Positions 4,783-5,874 of a DNA stretch of 5,874 bases are shown here, in pieces. Position numbers and translations under genes: made by a program. The stretch comes from an uncultured Clostridia bacterium (GTDB lineage: Bacteria; Bacillota; Clostridia; Oscillospirales; Oscillospiraceae), in the NCBI GenBank assembly GCA_947176425.1, contig CAMWQV010000152.1, positions 1 through 5,874 of the forward strand. Reading direction: 5' to 3'. The notes under the pieces are model-generated. The model saw nothing but the letters and a program-made list of their open reading frames with translations. It did not search any database and was not told the DNA's origin. The stretch's first letter is position 1, and each line of letters starts with the position of its first letter.

Positions 4783-5874
4783 CTAATTCCCGGTCATAAT
4801 CCGGATAATCTCCCGGTCGGTCTCCCGCATACCGAAACGCCCCAGCCGTCCGATATTGGAGATGGTCGCCTCCACGCCTTTGGCCACGATTCCCTCGCCG
4901 CCCCGGAACTGCTGGCTGCTGCGGAACATATTGTACCCCAGAATCCCGGCGTCCACCGCGGCGGCAATTTTTGCGGCGCAGGACGGTTTCGCGCCGTCGC
5001 AGATCATGCCGGAGATGGTGGCCAGCGCATTGACCAGCGTGTGGGCCACTTCCGTCAGCCCGCCGCCGCTGAGATACGCGATCGCCGCTCCCGCGCCGCA
5101 TCCCGCGCTGACCGCCCCGCAGTACGCGCTTAAACGCCCGATGCCCGTTTTCATATGGATGGTCAGCAGGTCGCTGAGCGCGACGGCCCGCAGCGTCGTG
5201 TCATGGCTCACCCCCAGTTCTTTTGCGTACTCCACCACCGGCACGGACGCCGTAATGCCCTGGTTGCCGCTGCCGGAAACGATAATCACCGGCATCTCAC
5301 AGCCGCTCATACGGGCGTCCGACCCCGCCGCGGCCATATACCGGGCGCGTATCTTCACCTCATCGCCGTAATGCTCCCGCAGAACTTTTCCGATATTCGC
5401 GCCCCAGTTTCCGGACATTCCCTCCTGCGCAATGGCATAGTTATAGTCGATCTGCCGCTGTATCAGTCCGCGGATGTCCTGCAAGTCCGCCGTCTCAACA
5501 AAATCCATGATTGCTTCCACGGTCAGACAGCTCCGGTCCGTCAGGCCCGCGGCGGTTCCGGCGGCGGCAACCGTCCCCGCTCTCAGCAGGACCGTCCCGT
5601 TTTTCTCGATATGTACGATATGGGTGTGATAATCGGCGATCCGCAGACGGACCGTCTCATTTCCGGCGGTCAGAGTCAGGATGATATCGAAAACCGCGTC
5701 CCCCTCCGCGGGCGCGACGGTGATCTCATGGCTGTTCAGGTATTCTCGGATTGCCTCTTTCTGCTCCGGCGTCACCCGGGAGATGACCTCCAGAATTTTC
5801 CCCGCGTCCCCCGCTGCAACACCCGCGGCGGCGGCGGCTTCAATGCCCTTTAATCCGCCGGTGTTGGGGACCTT
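4783..5874 (-). CDS. L-cysteine desulfidase family protein (UPF0597/CyuA-YhaM type), N-terminus beyond the window
   Basis: At least 363 residues of an iron-sulfur enzyme of the UPF0597 family. E. coli CyuA (YhaM) and archaeal members release sulfide, ammonia and pyruvate from L-cysteine, and databases often label relatives as L-serine ammonia-lyase alpha subunit. Key family segments are visible: VPNTGGLKGIEAA at the edge, SGSGNQGI (visible residues 200-207), AYCGAVSAGCGAGAAIAYL (250-268) and SGMICDGAKPSCAAK (288-302). Cysteines 252, 292 and 299 are candidates for the [4Fe-4S] cluster or catalysis; other visible cysteines are 116, 192 and 259. A GTG at 5775 could look like a start, but the frame stays open to the window edge and encodes conserved family sequence, so the gene is cut by the window. 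About 60-70 residues are probably missing, judging from usual lengths near 430. It is the first visible gene of a probable operon with the TM2 and PARG-like genes. Confidence 0.9.
   Translation of the reverse strand, partial: KVPNTGGLKGIEAAAAAGVAAGDAGKILEVISRVTPEQKEAIREYLNSHEITVAPAEGDAVFDIILTLTAGNETVRLRIADYHTHIVHIEKNGTVLLRAGTVAAAGTAAGLTDRSCLTVEAIMDFVETADLQDIRGLIQRQIDYNYAIAQEGMSGNWGANIGKVLREHYGDEVKIRARYMAAAGSDARMSGCEMPVIIVSGSGNQGITASVPVVEYAKELGVSHDTTLRAVALSDLLTIHMKTGIGRLSAYCGAVSAGCGAGAAIAYLSGGGLTEVAHTLVNALATISGMICDGAKPSCAAKIAAAVDAGILGYNMFRSSQQFRGGEGIVAKGVEATISNIGRLGRFGMRETDREIIRIMTGN

Noticed and set aside
4739..5101. A second minus-strand frame overlapping the end of the desulfidase and the TM2 start
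   Set aside because: It is out of frame with the conserved desulfidase sequence, Arg/Gly-rich, and has no family features.
4856..5853. Long plus-strand frames opposite the desulfidase gene
   Set aside because: They are antisense to conserved coding sequence, and their translations are low-complexity His/Arg/Ala-rich with no motifs.

Overview
The window looks like chromosomal DNA of an anaerobic, probably gut-associated Clostridia-type Firmicute. This is inferred from strong purine-rich ribosome sites, a Rpn-family protein of the type common in Lachnospiraceae and relatives, a ferrous-iron transporter, and an oxygen-sensitive cysteine-desulfidase-type enzyme. No rRNA, tRNA, CRISPR array or insertion sequence was found, and species cannot be assigned.

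Left part (1-1442, plus strand, lower GC, accessory character). A short open fragment at the left edge resembles the start of a small Cro/CI-type regulator. It is followed by an intact 96-residue XRE repressor-like protein. A near-ideal extended -10 promoter then drives a 297-residue Rpn-family PD-(D/E)XK nuclease/putative transposase. Inside that gene, a good Shine-Dalgarno sequence precedes an in-frame ATG that would yield a 78-residue C-terminal protein. This matches the gene-within-gene layout known for E. coli Rpn systems, where the short product neutralises the nuclease. A GC-rich hairpin closes this unit.

Middle (1443-3540, plus strand, high GC). A roughly 190-base non-coding leader with several possible stems precedes feoB, a 618-residue ferrous iron permease. 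No feoA lies next to it. The protein carries a cysteine cluster between its GTPase domain and its membrane domain. A 12-bp A-tract/T-tract hairpin separates feoB from the convergent genes and probably terminates transcription from both sides.

Right part (3550-5874, minus strand). Three co-oriented genes with 24-base gaps probably form an operon. In transcription order they are a UPF0597/CyuA-type L-cysteine desulfidase (its start lies beyond the right edge), a double zinc-ribbon TM2 membrane protein, and a microbial poly(ADP-ribose) glycohydrolase-like macrodomain protein of the TIGR02452 type. The most interesting points are the Rpn internal start, the FeoB cysteine cluster, the structured feoB leader, and the desulfidase/TM2/PARG grouping. 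None of these proves a wholly new system.
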